Origin: ATZT02 sp038124905
Lineage (GTDB): Bacteria; Actinomycetota; Actinomycetes; S36-B12; UBA5976
Assembly (NCBI GenBank): GCA_038124905.1
Contig: JAYPCW010000004.1
Location: forward strand, 1 to 33,879
DNA: 33,879 nt
Reading direction: 5' to 3'
The notes beneath the pieces are model-generated. The model ran no database searches. It was given only the letters and a program-made list of their open reading frames with translations, and was not told the DNA's origin. Shown here piece by piece: positions 1 through 6,722 of the stretch (positions within the stretch are counted from its first letter, which is position 1; each line of letters opens with the position of its first letter). A program made the position numbers and the translations under genes.

Positions 1-1003
1 TACATCCAGTTGCTGTAATAAAAATATCTGCATACGGCAAGACATTTTCTAAAGTATTAACTTCATAGCCATCCATTGCGGCCTGTAAGGCGCAAATAGG
101 ATCTACTTCAGTAACGATTACCCGGGCTCCTTGACCACGTAGCGAATCAGCGCTGCCCTTACCCACATCGCCATATCCACAGATAACAGCGACTTTGCCA
201 CCAATCAGCACATCAGTTGCCCGATTGATGCCGTCAATTAAAGAATGGCGGGTTCCATACTTATTATCAAATTTACTTTTTGTAACTGCATCATTTACAT
301 TGATTGCAGGAAACAAAAGCTTTTCTTGCTTGTGCATCTCATATAAACGGTGGACTCCAGTCGTGGTTTCTTCAGTAACTCCTTTAATTCCGTTAGCAAT
401 CTCTGTCCAAAGTCTTGAATTTACTTTAAGAGTTTTTTTAATCAAACTTAAGACCACAGCCAATTCTTCGTTATCTGCTGATTCCGGATTGGGCTCTTCG
501 CCTGATTTTTCAAATTCGACACCTTTATGAACTAAAAGCGTGGCATCTCCACCGTCATCCAAAATCATGTTTGGGCCTTCAGAATCTGGCCATACTAAAA
601 CTTGTTCGGTACACCACCAATACTCCTCCAGAGATTCACCCTTCCAGGCAAAAACTGGAACACCTTGAGGATTTTCCGCGGTACCGTTTCGACCCACGAC
701 TACTGCAGCTGCTGCATGATCTTGCGTTGAAAAAATATTGCAAGAAGCCCAGCGAACTTCTGCACCGAGCTCAACCAAAGTTTCAATGAGTACTGCGGTT
801 TGAACCGTCATGTGCAACGAACCCGTGATGCGCGCTCCTTTAAGTGGCTTGCTGGCCGCAAATTCTTGGCGCATTGCCATTAATCCAGGCATTTCATGCT
901 CGGCGAGCGAAATTTCTTTTCTTCCAAATTCAGCTAATGCCAAATCTGCCACTTTAAAATCAAGGTTTCCGGCACGGTCAGGGGTTAGTTCTAGTTGGTT
1001 CAA
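1..1003 (-). CDS. ahcY: S-adenosylhomocysteine hydrolase (adenosylhomocysteinase), C-terminus outside window
   Basis: Cytosolic NAD-dependent enzyme that splits S-adenosylhomocysteine into adenosine and homocysteine, clearing the product of SAM-dependent methylation. Translating the minus strand from a TTG at 1003-1001 gives 334 uninterrupted residues running off the left edge; the family is usually about 430-490 aa. Visible hallmarks are an N-terminal substrate region with ITGSLHMTVQTA and CNIFSTQDHAAAA, the actinobacterial-type insertion ending in TLLVHKGVEFE, the stretch TTTGVHRLYEM, INVNDAVTKSKFDN with the conserved Lys and Asp, and the NAD-binding glycine loop CGYGDVGKGSA. The TTG start is chosen because AAAAGGAA lies about 7 nt upstream and no ATG/GTG fits the family N-terminus. 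It lies 23 nt after manA, so the two may be co-transcribed. The sahH-manA-manB order resembles mycobacteria. Confidence 0.96.
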   Translation of the reverse strand, partial: MNQLELTPDRAGNLDFKVADLALAEFGRKEISLAEHEMPGLMAMRQEFAASKPLKGARITGSLHMTVQTAVLIETLVELGAEVRWASCNIFSTQDHAAAAVVVGRNGTAENPQGVPVFAWKGESLEEYWWCTEQVLVWPDSEGPNMILDDGGDATLLVHKGVEFEKSGEEPNPESADNEELAVVLSLIKKTLKVNSRLWTEIANGIKGVTEETTTGVHRLYEMHKQEKLLFPAINVNDAVTKSKFDNKYGTRHSLIDGINRATDVLIGGKVAVICGYGDVGKGSADSLRGQGARVIVTEVDPICALQAAMDGYEVNTLENVLPYADIFITATGC

Positions 1004-1026
1004 ATTAAGTTCCTTTTTATCAAGAC

Positions 1027-2055
1027 TTATAGTCTGCCATCTTCTTTATGAATGGCAACCGAGACTCGACCATTAATAGTTGCTTTAGCTGTGGCAGCAC
1101 CGCTGACCAAGAGCGCTTCACCTGGTACCAGCGTGTGCTCACCATCGGCTATTTCAATTCTGGCAGTTCCTGCTAGGCAAAGCATGGCCTGATAACTATT
1201 ACTTATTAATTCAACCACGGTGTCTTCAAATAATTTAACTTCAAAATTCGACTTTGGCTTATATTCCACCCCGCTTGAGAATTTCTCTACAACATCGTCG
1301 GTAAGAACCAGTAGTGCATTTTTTCTATCAATAGGCTTGTTAGTTAATCCCATCCGAAACACATTGTCAGAGTTAGTCATTACCTCTATTGCTTTACCTT
1401 TCAAATATTCATGGGGACAACCTGGTGGCACATGTAGTCCTTCGCCTGGCTCTAATTCATAAAATTCAAGTAGTGCAGCGACTAAAACACCCGGGTCCTT
1501 TGGGTAATTTTCAATCAAATTTTTAAATACGGTATTTTCTTTTTCGTTTTTAAAAATTTCTGCAATTAAATCAATTCGCTCGCTAATTTCTAGATCAGAA
1601 AAACTAAATATCTCGCTGCATTGACTAGAAAAATCCTGCTCAAATGAAGCTAACTTAAGTTGGTGAGCAATTCTTTTTCTATCGCTATTTTTTCTTATCC
1701 CAGCAAAAGCCCACACTGTATCTAGGGCAATCAAAATTTCATCTTTACCATTTTTATCACTCAGCGCTAACTGTGAATAATTTTCATTAGCAAATAATTG
1801 ACTAGGGTGAACTTGAATAGAAAGTGGTTTTGCTATCGCTAATATTTTCACTAAAAGAGGAAATTCGAGCTGGCTGCTTAGTACTGCGCTTGTGGCGACT
1901 TCTGCACTCTGGCCCGCGGGGTGGTTGCCAAACCAAAGCTCTGCTTGTGGTTGCACATTCCGATCCGCTTGAAAAGCCAATAAACCATCTTTTTGACCCC
2001 AAGGGTAATTTTTTAAGTGACCTCTTACTTTCACAACCTTCAGTCGCGATGACAT
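1027..2055 (-). CDS. manA: Mannose-6-phosphate isomerase, class I
   Basis: Zinc enzyme interconverting fructose-6-phosphate and mannose-6-phosphate, the entry step to GDP-mannose and mannosylated envelope polymers. The 342-residue protein opens with the typical LKNYPWGQKDGL. Metal-site segments are visible: SIQVHPSQ (Gln and His ligands, about residues 99-106), KDEILIAL (Glu ligand) and GEGLHVPPGCPHEYLKG (His ligand), followed by EVMTNSDNVFRMGLTNKPID, typical of class I enzymes. Length is somewhat short of the usual 390-400 aa but close to other actinobacterial versions. It begins 3 nt after the stop of the Trm112-like gene and so belongs to an operon with manB. No disruption seen. Confidence 0.95.
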   Translation of the reverse strand: MSSRLKVVKVRGHLKNYPWGQKDGLLAFQADRNVQPQAELWFGNHPAGQSAEVATSAVLSSQLEFPLLVKILAIAKPLSIQVHPSQLFANENYSQLALSDKNGKDEILIALDTVWAFAGIRKNSDRKRIAHQLKLASFEQDFSSQCSEIFSFSDLEISERIDLIAEIFKNEKENTVFKNLIENYPKDPGVLVAALLEFYELEPGEGLHVPPGCPHEYLKGKAIEVMTNSDNVFRMGLTNKPIDRKNALLVLTDDVVEKFSSGVEYKPKSNFEVKLFEDTVVELISNSYQAMLCLAGTARIEIADGEHTLVPGEALLVSGAATAKATINGRVSVAIHKEDGRL

Positions 2056-2058
2056 TGC

Positions 2059-2253
2059 TTAGCCACCAATGCCGTTAGGACCAGCTTCGGCTTCATCCAA
2101 CAACATGACCGGAATGCCATCTTTGATTGGAAATTTAGTCTCGCACTTTGTGCAAACAATTTTATTTTCTGCTTCTAGTAGTTCAACGGCAGCGTGTGAG
2201 GGACACGGACAGGCCAAAATTTCTAGCAAGTTGGGGTTAATTGATGAACTCAT
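2059..2253 (-). CDS. Trm112-like small zinc-ribbon protein (UPF0434/YcaR type)
   Basis: 64-residue protein with the Trm112/YcaR signature: NLLEILACPCP near the N-terminus, a second Cys pair IVCTKC (C34, C37) and the C-terminal KFPIKDGIPVMLLDEA. The first Cys pair is CPC rather than the more usual CxxC. Trm112 proteins are activating partners of methyltransferases in eukaryotes and archaea; the bacterial homologues' role is poorly defined, so no function is assigned. Its start overlaps the manB stop by 4 bp (ATGA) and its stop lies 3 nt before manA, so it sits inside a manB-trm112-manA operon. In M. tuberculosis the gene between manB and manA (Rv3256c) is, as I recall, a different protein, so this position is variable. 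Confidence 0.88.
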   Translation of the reverse strand: MSSSINPNLLEILACPCPSHAAVELLEAENKIVCTKCETKFPIKDGIPVMLLDEAEAGPNGIGG

Positions 2254-3635
2254 AATTCATCCTCTCTAATTACCTCGAGCACTTGCTCCTGTATTTCCAA
2301 CAGCAATTGCGGGCTTTCTGCCTCTGCGTTAAATCTTAGTAAAGGTTCAGTATTTGAGGGTCTAACATTTACCCACCAGTCTGGTGTAGAAAAAGTTAGC
2401 CCATCAAGGTCATCATTAGCCACTTCAAATTTCTTATTTAGGTACTCTGAGACTCTTTTTGACGTAGCTTTAGGGGATTTAACTCTAGTGTTGATTTCAC
2501 CTGAAGAGCTATAGCGATTATAGATAGTCAATAGTTCTGAAATCTTTACCTCTTGAGGGGTTTCACCTAATGCCGCAAGCACATGTAGCGCTGCCAACAT
2601 GCCACTATCAGCAAACCAGAAGTCTCTAAAGTAAAAGTGTCCGGAGTGTTCACCGCCAAAGATCGCATTTTGCTCTTTCATTAACTGCTTTATAAAAGAA
2701 TGTCCGACTCGAGATCTGATGGCTCTGCCACCTTGCTCTTGAATTACTTCGGGCACCGCTCGGGAACTAATCAAGTTATAGATAATCGCGGCACCTGGCT
2801 CGCGTTTAAGTTCTCGCGCTGCAATCAGTGCAGTTATTGCAGAGGGTGTAATCAAATTACCCGCTTCGTCTACGAAGAACGCACGGTCAGCATCTCCATC
2901 AAAAGCTATACCTAAATCCGCCTTAGAGTCTTTTACCGCTTTTTGGAGATCTATTAAGTTCTTTGGTTCGATCGGATTTGCCTCGTGATTTGGAAAAGTC
3001 CCATCTAACTCAAAGTAAAGCGGTACGATCTCTAAATTCAATCCCTCCATTACTACCGGAACAGTAAATCCACCCATCCCGTTTCCTGCATCAATAACAA
3101 CTTTTAATTTTCTAATCTGACTCAAATCAACTAACTGCATTAAGAACTTCCCATAATCATTCATCAAATTTTGATGCAAAATTTGACCCTTGGGCCCAGA
3201 ATATTTTTCAACTCTGTTGAGCACCGCCTCACTAATTTCGGCCAAACCTGTCGCTTGCCCTACAGGAGCAGCGCCAGCTCGAGCAAGTTTGATTCCGTTG
3301 TATTGCGCCGGATTATGACTCGCGGTAAACATCACGCCCGGGATTTGCAGCTTTCCAGTAGCAAAATAAAGCGCATCTGTCGAGCAAAGTCCGATCAAAA
3401 TTGCGTCTACCCCTTGCTCGCATACTCCGCGAGCAAAAGCTTCAACCAAACTTGGACCAGAAGGCCTCATGTCATGGCCTATTACTAATTGCTTTTTTTC
3501 ACCTCGAATATTCAAAATTTCAACGAAAGCGCGGCCCGTTTCATATGCAAGCTCTTCGTTTATTTGTTCTGGATAGAGACCACGAACATCATAGGCTTTA
3601 AAGAGTTGAGCTAAATCTTCTTTGGTCCAATTCAT
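2250..3635 (-). CDS. manB: Phosphomannomutase/phosphoglucomutase
   Basis: Alpha-D-phosphohexomutase moving phosphate between C6 and C1 of mannose (and possibly glucose), giving mannose-1-phosphate for GDP-mannose synthesis. The 461-aa length is normal for bacterial PMM/PGM. The four family sites are in order: phosphoserine loop MFTASHNPAQYNG (about residues 102-114), metal loop AFDGDADRAFF (about 244-254), sugar-binding GGEHSGHFYF (about 326-335) and phosphate-binding RPSNTEPLLR (about 428-437). It overlaps the Trm112-like gene by 4 bp. A TAGAGT hexamer ends 7 nt before the ATG and no good Shine-Dalgarno is visible, so it may be transcribed leaderless from its own promoter. Orthologous position to M. 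tuberculosis manB (Rv3257c). Confidence 0.96.
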   Translation of the reverse strand: MNWTKEDLAQLFKAYDVRGLYPEQINEELAYETGRAFVEILNIRGEKKQLVIGHDMRPSGPSLVEAFARGVCEQGVDAILIGLCSTDALYFATGKLQIPGVMFTASHNPAQYNGIKLARAGAAPVGQATGLAEISEAVLNRVEKYSGPKGQILHQNLMNDYGKFLMQLVDLSQIRKLKVVIDAGNGMGGFTVPVVMEGLNLEIVPLYFELDGTFPNHEANPIEPKNLIDLQKAVKDSKADLGIAFDGDADRAFFVDEAGNLITPSAITALIAARELKREPGAAIIYNLISSRAVPEVIQEQGGRAIRSRVGHSFIKQLMKEQNAIFGGEHSGHFYFRDFWFADSGMLAALHVLAALGETPQEVKISELLTIYNRYSSSGEINTRVKSPKATSKRVSEYLNKKFEVANDDLDGLTFSTPDWWVNVRPSNTEPLLRFNAEAESPQLLLEIQEQVLEVIREDEL

Positions 3636-3642
3636 TTAAATG

Positions 3643-3648
3643 ACTCTA
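3643..3648 (-). promoter_or_regulatory. Candidate -10 box for leaderless manB transcript
   Basis: TAGAGT on the minus strand, separated by exactly 7 nt from the manB ATG (3635). No recognisable -35 and no Shine-Dalgarno. Assigned because the same arrangement recurs at several other starts in this window. Confidence 0.4.
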
Positions 3649-3665
3649 CTGCAAAAAGAGGCGGC

Positions 3666-4025
3666 TTAAAATCGAGTTTCTTCTTCTACCGCTTCTTCAC
3701 GTACCAATCTAAGTTTAGGGCGGTTAGACGGATCTAAACGATCTGAAACTGGCATTCTGGCAGCTTCTCTAACTGCATTGGCTAAAGCTAATAGATCATC
3801 TGGAGATGGCGTTTGATTTTCACCAGCAGGCTCCAAGCGCACTAGCTCCCAGCCTCTAGGGGTGGTTAATTTCTGGGCATGCACCTGACAAAGATCATAA
3901 GTATGCGGCTCGGCGATTTTCGCTAATGGCCCTAATACTGCAGTTGAGTCTGAATAAATATATGTAAGAGTCGCAACTGCAGGCTTAGTGCAAAGTTGTC
4001 TCGTGCATCGTCTGAGGTAACTCAC
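3666..4025 (-). CDS. DUF3499 family protein
   Basis: 119-residue protein of unknown function, found in Actinobacteria. The N-terminal RRCTRQLCTKPAVATLTYIY, then DSTAVLGPLA, EPHTYDLCQVHA and LTTPRGWELVRLEP match the family core; the conserved Cys residues (RC...C near the N-terminus and DLC..H) look like a small zinc-binding fold. The C-terminal third is charged and probably disordered. It sits between manB and whiB, the same neighbourhood as in mycobacteria, which links it loosely to envelope or division functions without proving a role. The start is GTG; upstream in frame there is a stop, and TAATCT lies 6 nt before the GTG, so a leaderless mRNA is likely. Confidence 0.9.
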   Translation of the reverse strand: MSYLRRCTRQLCTKPAVATLTYIYSDSTAVLGPLAKIAEPHTYDLCQVHAQKLTTPRGWELVRLEPAGENQTPSPDDLLALANAVREAARMPVSDRLDPSNRPKLRLVREEAVEEETRF

Positions 4026-4031
4026 GATGAC

Positions 4032-4037
4032 AGATTA
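4032..4037 (-). promoter_or_regulatory. Candidate -10 box for leaderless DUF3499 transcript
   Basis: TAATCT on the minus strand, 6 nt upstream of the GTG start at 4025, in the 68-nt gap after whiB. No Shine-Dalgarno close to the GTG; an AAAGGA lies too far away (over 20 nt). No clear -35 element. Confidence 0.45.
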
Positions 4038-4093
4038 GTGAATGTTTTAAATCCTTTGTGATTGGCTCGCCTTGCAATAAAGAGTGAAATTAA

Positions 4094-4357
4094 CTAAACA
4101 GCGCTAGCCCGCCGGATCCTTCTGCGCTCACGTTCACTAAGCCCACCCCATATGCCAAACCGCTCGTCATTTTTCAAGGCATAGTCCAAACAATCCGCTC
4201 TTACTTCACAAGAAAGGCATACCTTCTTAGCTTCGCGGGTCGAACCCCCTTTTTCAGGAAAAAAGGCCTCTGGATCAGTCTGGGCACAAAGCGCTTTCTC
4301 TTGCCAGCCCATTTCATCGATCTCTTCGCTGGCTGCAAGGCGCAACAGTTCGCTCAC
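4094..4357 (-). CDS. whiB: WhiB-family iron-sulfur regulator, WhiB2/WhmD-like
   Basis: Small [4Fe-4S] transcription factor; WhiB2/WhmD orthologues control septation and division in mycobacteria and Streptomyces. Counting from the GTG at 4357 (87 aa), the cluster cysteines are C24, C47, C50 and C56 (C-X22-C-X2-C-X5-C), followed by the GIWGG turn (68-72) and a basic tail with RERRRIRR. The stretch AQTDPEAFFPEKGGSTREAK is close to what I recall of WhiB2. A longer reading from TTG at 4372 is possible, but that TTG overlaps the GGAGG that would serve the GTG 8 nt downstream, so I prefer GTG. A well-formed promoter with a palindrome lies upstream. Adjacent to DUF3499 and manB as in mycobacteria. 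Confidence 0.95.
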   Translation of the reverse strand: MSELLRLAASEEIDEMGWQEKALCAQTDPEAFFPEKGGSTREAKKVCLSCEVRADCLDYALKNDERFGIWGGLSERERRRIRRASAV

Positions 4358-4397
4358 TAAAAAAGCCTCCAATTGAAGATAAATTACCCTAGGGAGA

Positions 4398-4427
4398 ATT
4401 ACACGCGTGTAAGACCCCTTTCGTCAA
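4398..4427 (-). promoter_or_regulatory. whiB promoter (-35 TTGACG, -10 TGTAAT)
   Basis: On the minus strand TTGACG (4427-4422) is followed after 18 nt by TGTAAT (4403-4398), both 5/6 matches to vegetative sigma consensus. The predicted transcript starts near 4391 and carries a leader with GGAGG before the GTG. It is the best consensus promoter I found in the window. Confidence 0.6.
4399..4412. repeat. 14-bp perfect palindrome overlapping the whiB -10 box
   Basis: TTACACGCGTGTAA is a perfect inverted repeat. It covers the -10 hexamer and adjacent spacer of the whiB promoter, the position expected for a repressor or autoregulatory site. The binding factor is unknown. Confidence 0.5.
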
Positions 4428-4468
4428 GGGATTTTGCAGAAATATAGGCTTTTTATTAAAAGTGAGAC

Positions 4469-5551
4469 CTATTTTTGGGACGTATAATCCATATTATGAA
4501 ACTCGCCTGATATTTTCATTCCGGGCCAAACTCGGCAGTTATTCAAGATAGCGCCTGCCTCAATTACCGCCCCGGCACCAATTACTGAATCCTTCATACT
4601 TGCCCCGGCTTCAATCTTCACTCCTTCAGCCAAGATTGAATCTTCAACCATTACTTCTGAATCAGTTTGCACCTGATTAAAAAACACGCTGGAGGTAATT
4701 TGATTATTTGCACCAACCAAGCAATTTCTACCAATTGCACTGGCTCCTCTAATTAGTGCTGTGGGGTTGATTTGGGAAGAAGCTTCTGCCCAAAATTCGA
4801 AATTATGAGAGTCAAATATTGGCGAATTAAACTTCTCAGAGATTAAGTCGCAGGCACCTTTAATAAATGATTTTGGAGTTCCTAAGTCAAGCCAATAGCA
4901 ATCTTGCACATCTGCATAAACTTTGAACTTATTTAGCAACAGAGATGGAAACACTTCTCGTTCGACTGAAACTACTTTGCCATAGGGTATTTCGTGAATC
5001 ACTGATCTTTTAAAAATATATAGACCAGCATTTATTTGATCAGTGACAATTTCAGATGCACTTTGGGGCTTTTCTGTAAAGGCAATTACTTCACCATCTA
5101 AGGCCGTAGGTACTAAACCAAAATTTGTTGGATCAGAAACTCGAGTTAAGTAGAGAACCACATCTGCATTGTGACGGTAAAAAACTTGGACTAATTGCGT
5201 TATATTGACCTGGCTAAGCACGTCACCATTAAAAATTGCCACTGGGTCAGTTGGGCCACTTATTAATTTTTCTGCAGCATTTCTAATTGCCCCACCGGTC
5301 CCGAGGGGTTCAGGCTCAAAGGCGTATTCCAGCTCAACACCGAGGTGAGAGCCGTCTCTTAGAGTCTCTTTAAAGATTTCAGATTTGTAGCTAGTGCCCA
5401 AAACTATTCGAGTAATTCCCTGTGATTTTGCTAGCGCAATTTGATGCTCAGTTAAAGTGGCGTTTACCACTGGCAATAAGGGCTTAGGCACAGTTAGTGT
5501 CAGCGGGTGCAGTCGAGTGCCTGCACCCCCAACTAAGAGAATTGCCTCCAT
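4469..5551 (-). CDS. Sugar-1-phosphate nucleotidylyltransferase (mannose-1-phosphate guanylyltransferase-like)
   Basis: Enzyme joining a sugar-1-phosphate to an NTP. The N-terminal Rossmann-like domain has the signature LVGGAGTRLHPLT (about residues 6-18) with KPLLPV, then GTGGAIRNA, FNGDVL (metal/nucleotide site) and ITQ/FTEKP segments; the C-terminal part from about residue 255 contains hexapeptide-type turns (NPTALIRGASAIGRN, GVKIEAGASMKDS, GAGAVIEAGA) of a left-handed beta-helix. The 360-aa architecture fits the actinobacterial Rv3264c-type enzyme, assigned as a GDP-mannose pyrophosphorylase; the neighbouring manA and manB support mannose, but thymidylyl- or glucose-specific activity cannot be excluded. 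TAGGTT ends 6 nt before the ATG and no Shine-Dalgarno is evident. Confidence 0.88.
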   Translation of the reverse strand: MEAILLVGGAGTRLHPLTLTVPKPLLPVVNATLTEHQIALAKSQGITRIVLGTSYKSEIFKETLRDGSHLGVELEYAFEPEPLGTGGAIRNAAEKLISGPTDPVAIFNGDVLSQVNITQLVQVFYRHNADVVLYLTRVSDPTNFGLVPTALDGEVIAFTEKPQSASEIVTDQINAGLYIFKRSVIHEIPYGKVVSVEREVFPSLLLNKFKVYADVQDCYWLDLGTPKSFIKGACDLISEKFNSPIFDSHNFEFWAEASSQINPTALIRGASAIGRNCLVGANNQITSSVFFNQVQTDSEVMVEDSILAEGVKIEAGASMKDSVIGAGAVIEAGAILNNCRVWPGMKISGEFHNMDYTSQK

Positions 5552-5557
5552 TGGTCC

Positions 5558-5563
5558 AACCTA
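5558..5563 (-). promoter_or_regulatory. Candidate -10 box for leaderless nucleotidylyltransferase transcript
   Basis: TAGGTT on the minus strand, 6 nt before the ATG at 5551, inside the 34-nt gap after the DUF3048 gene. No Shine-Dalgarno in the gap. Confidence 0.4.
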
Positions 5564-5585
5564 GTGAACCAATCCAGAATTCGGC

Positions 5586-6617
5586 TTACGGCTCGAAGGT
5601 TACGTCGTAAGTTGTGGGCACAAAAAGTACCCAAGTTTGACCAGGAGCGAATGCGAATGGGGAGCCCGCTAGCGAATAACTAGTTCCACCTGTCGCAATT
5701 GGTCTTGACCAATCAACCTCGAATCTTTGACCGTCTCTCAAAACCACTGCTGTTCCAGAGCCAACAGTTTCGATCAAAGGCGTGAAATTGCCGCCGCTGT
5801 CTTTATAAATACTGTCACCTTGATTGACAAACTGAATCACAATGTTGTTGGCAAAGATTGGAGCGTTGGTATTTGCATCTAGCGCTGGAGCGCTATCTAA
5901 GGCAATTACCCATCCGTTGTTGACGGCATCCCATTCTGCACCTACTCGCGAAGCTGGCCATTTGGCATTGAAAGTGCTGGTAGCCGTTCCGCCGGTAGCA
6001 GCGGCTTCGTCAAACACCAAACCAACATCTTTAGGAGTGCTAACTCCGACCAAGGTTGGGGCTGCTTCTCTTAAATTAATAGTCAAATTGTGTGGTGCCC
6101 GCTTAGTAGCTTCCCGGTTATAAACCCCACCACTTGAACCATGAGCCAATTCCACAATGTTGGCGGAGGCGATTTCAGGCAGTAGTTTTTTTTGGGCCCC
6201 GCTGTAGGCAAATGCCGGTGTACCAAATTGACCCATTATTTCTAAATCTGAAATTCTGGCACTTCTAACGGGTCCCACTTTTTCTGGCAAGTTGGATGAA
6301 AAGACGGCAGCTAAGCGAGTGAGCCCAGCTTCAACTTCTTCTACAAAGACAATGTCAGCATCGGCTAATCCCCACTGCGGCCTTGCAGGATTTACGTTGT
6401 CGATCTTTACAACTATTACCGGGTTATCTAAACCGCCGGTTTCGCCGGTAAAGGGATTTATATCAGATGTTTCAACGGGAACTTCTTCTTGAGTTGTTTC
6501 CTCTTCAGCAACTGGCTGAGTTTCTTCAGTTGAGTCAGAGCTTCCGCACGCTGAGAGTAAGAGACCAAGTGTTAGGAAAGTGATAATAAAAAACAGGGAT
6601 TTTTTGTTTGTTTTCAT
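5586..6617 (-). CDS. DUF3048 (YerB-like) lipoprotein
   Basis: Predicted secreted lipoprotein of about 343 aa. From the ATG at 6617 the N-terminus MKTNKKSLFF, a hydrophobic stretch and the lipobox LLSAC (lipidated C24) form a standard lipoprotein signal, followed by an acidic Thr/Glu-rich linker. The DUF3048 core is recognisable from NPARPQWGLADADIVFVEEV and GLTRLAAVFSSNLPEKVGPV to the C-terminal FAPGQTWVLFVPTTYDV. Function unknown; the family is typically surface-anchored. A longer reading from 6710 would consume the divergent promoter region, and one from 6635 has a GGAAGGG about 10 nt upstream; I favour 6617 because of the signal peptide and a TAGAGT 7 nt upstream. Divergent from an LCP gene, suggesting an envelope role. 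Confidence 0.88.
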   Translation of the reverse strand: MKTNKKSLFFIITFLTLGLLLSACGSSDSTEETQPVAEEETTQEEVPVETSDINPFTGETGGLDNPVIVVKIDNVNPARPQWGLADADIVFVEEVEAGLTRLAAVFSSNLPEKVGPVRSARISDLEIMGQFGTPAFAYSGAQKKLLPEIASANIVELAHGSSGGVYNREATKRAPHNLTINLREAAPTLVGVSTPKDVGLVFDEAAATGGTATSTFNAKWPASRVGAEWDAVNNGWVIALDSAPALDANTNAPIFANNIVIQFVNQGDSIYKDSGGNFTPLIETVGSGTAVVLRDGQRFEVDWSRPIATGGTSYSLAGSPFAFAPGQTWVLFVPTTYDVTFEP

Positions 6618-6624
6618 GAGTCTC

Positions 6625-6630
6625 ACTCTA
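6625..6630 (-). promoter_or_regulatory. Candidate -10 box for leaderless DUF3048 transcript
   Basis: TAGAGT on the minus strand, 7 nt before the ATG at 6617. Supports the shorter start, but a start at 6635 would place this box inside the coding region. Confidence 0.3.
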
Positions 6631-6666
6631 TTCATTCGCCATTTACCCTTCCAGGCGGCGCGCCCT

Positions 6667-6692
6667 AAAATCGAGCAAGAGAACCCGATTTT
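6667..6692. repeat. 7-bp inverted repeat in the divergent DUF3048/LCP promoter region
   Basis: AAAATCG (6667-6673) and CGATTTT (6686-6692) form an inverted repeat around a 12-nt centre in the roughly 105-bp divergent intergenic region. It lies where a shared operator or -35 region of the LCP gene would be. Binding protein unknown. Confidence 0.35.
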
Positions 6693-6722
6693 CGACCCAA
6701 CCTCTAGCATGGGTCAGAGAAA

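Noticed and set aside
195..1076. Three plus-strand open frames at the left edge
   Set aside because: The minus strand reads a complete AhcY frame through the whole region; the plus frames have no recognisable domains.
6618..6710. 31-residue N-terminal extension of the DUF3048 lipoprotein
   Set aside because: It would bury the signal peptide and leave only 12 nt to the divergent LCP start; a standard lipoprotein signal begins at 6617.
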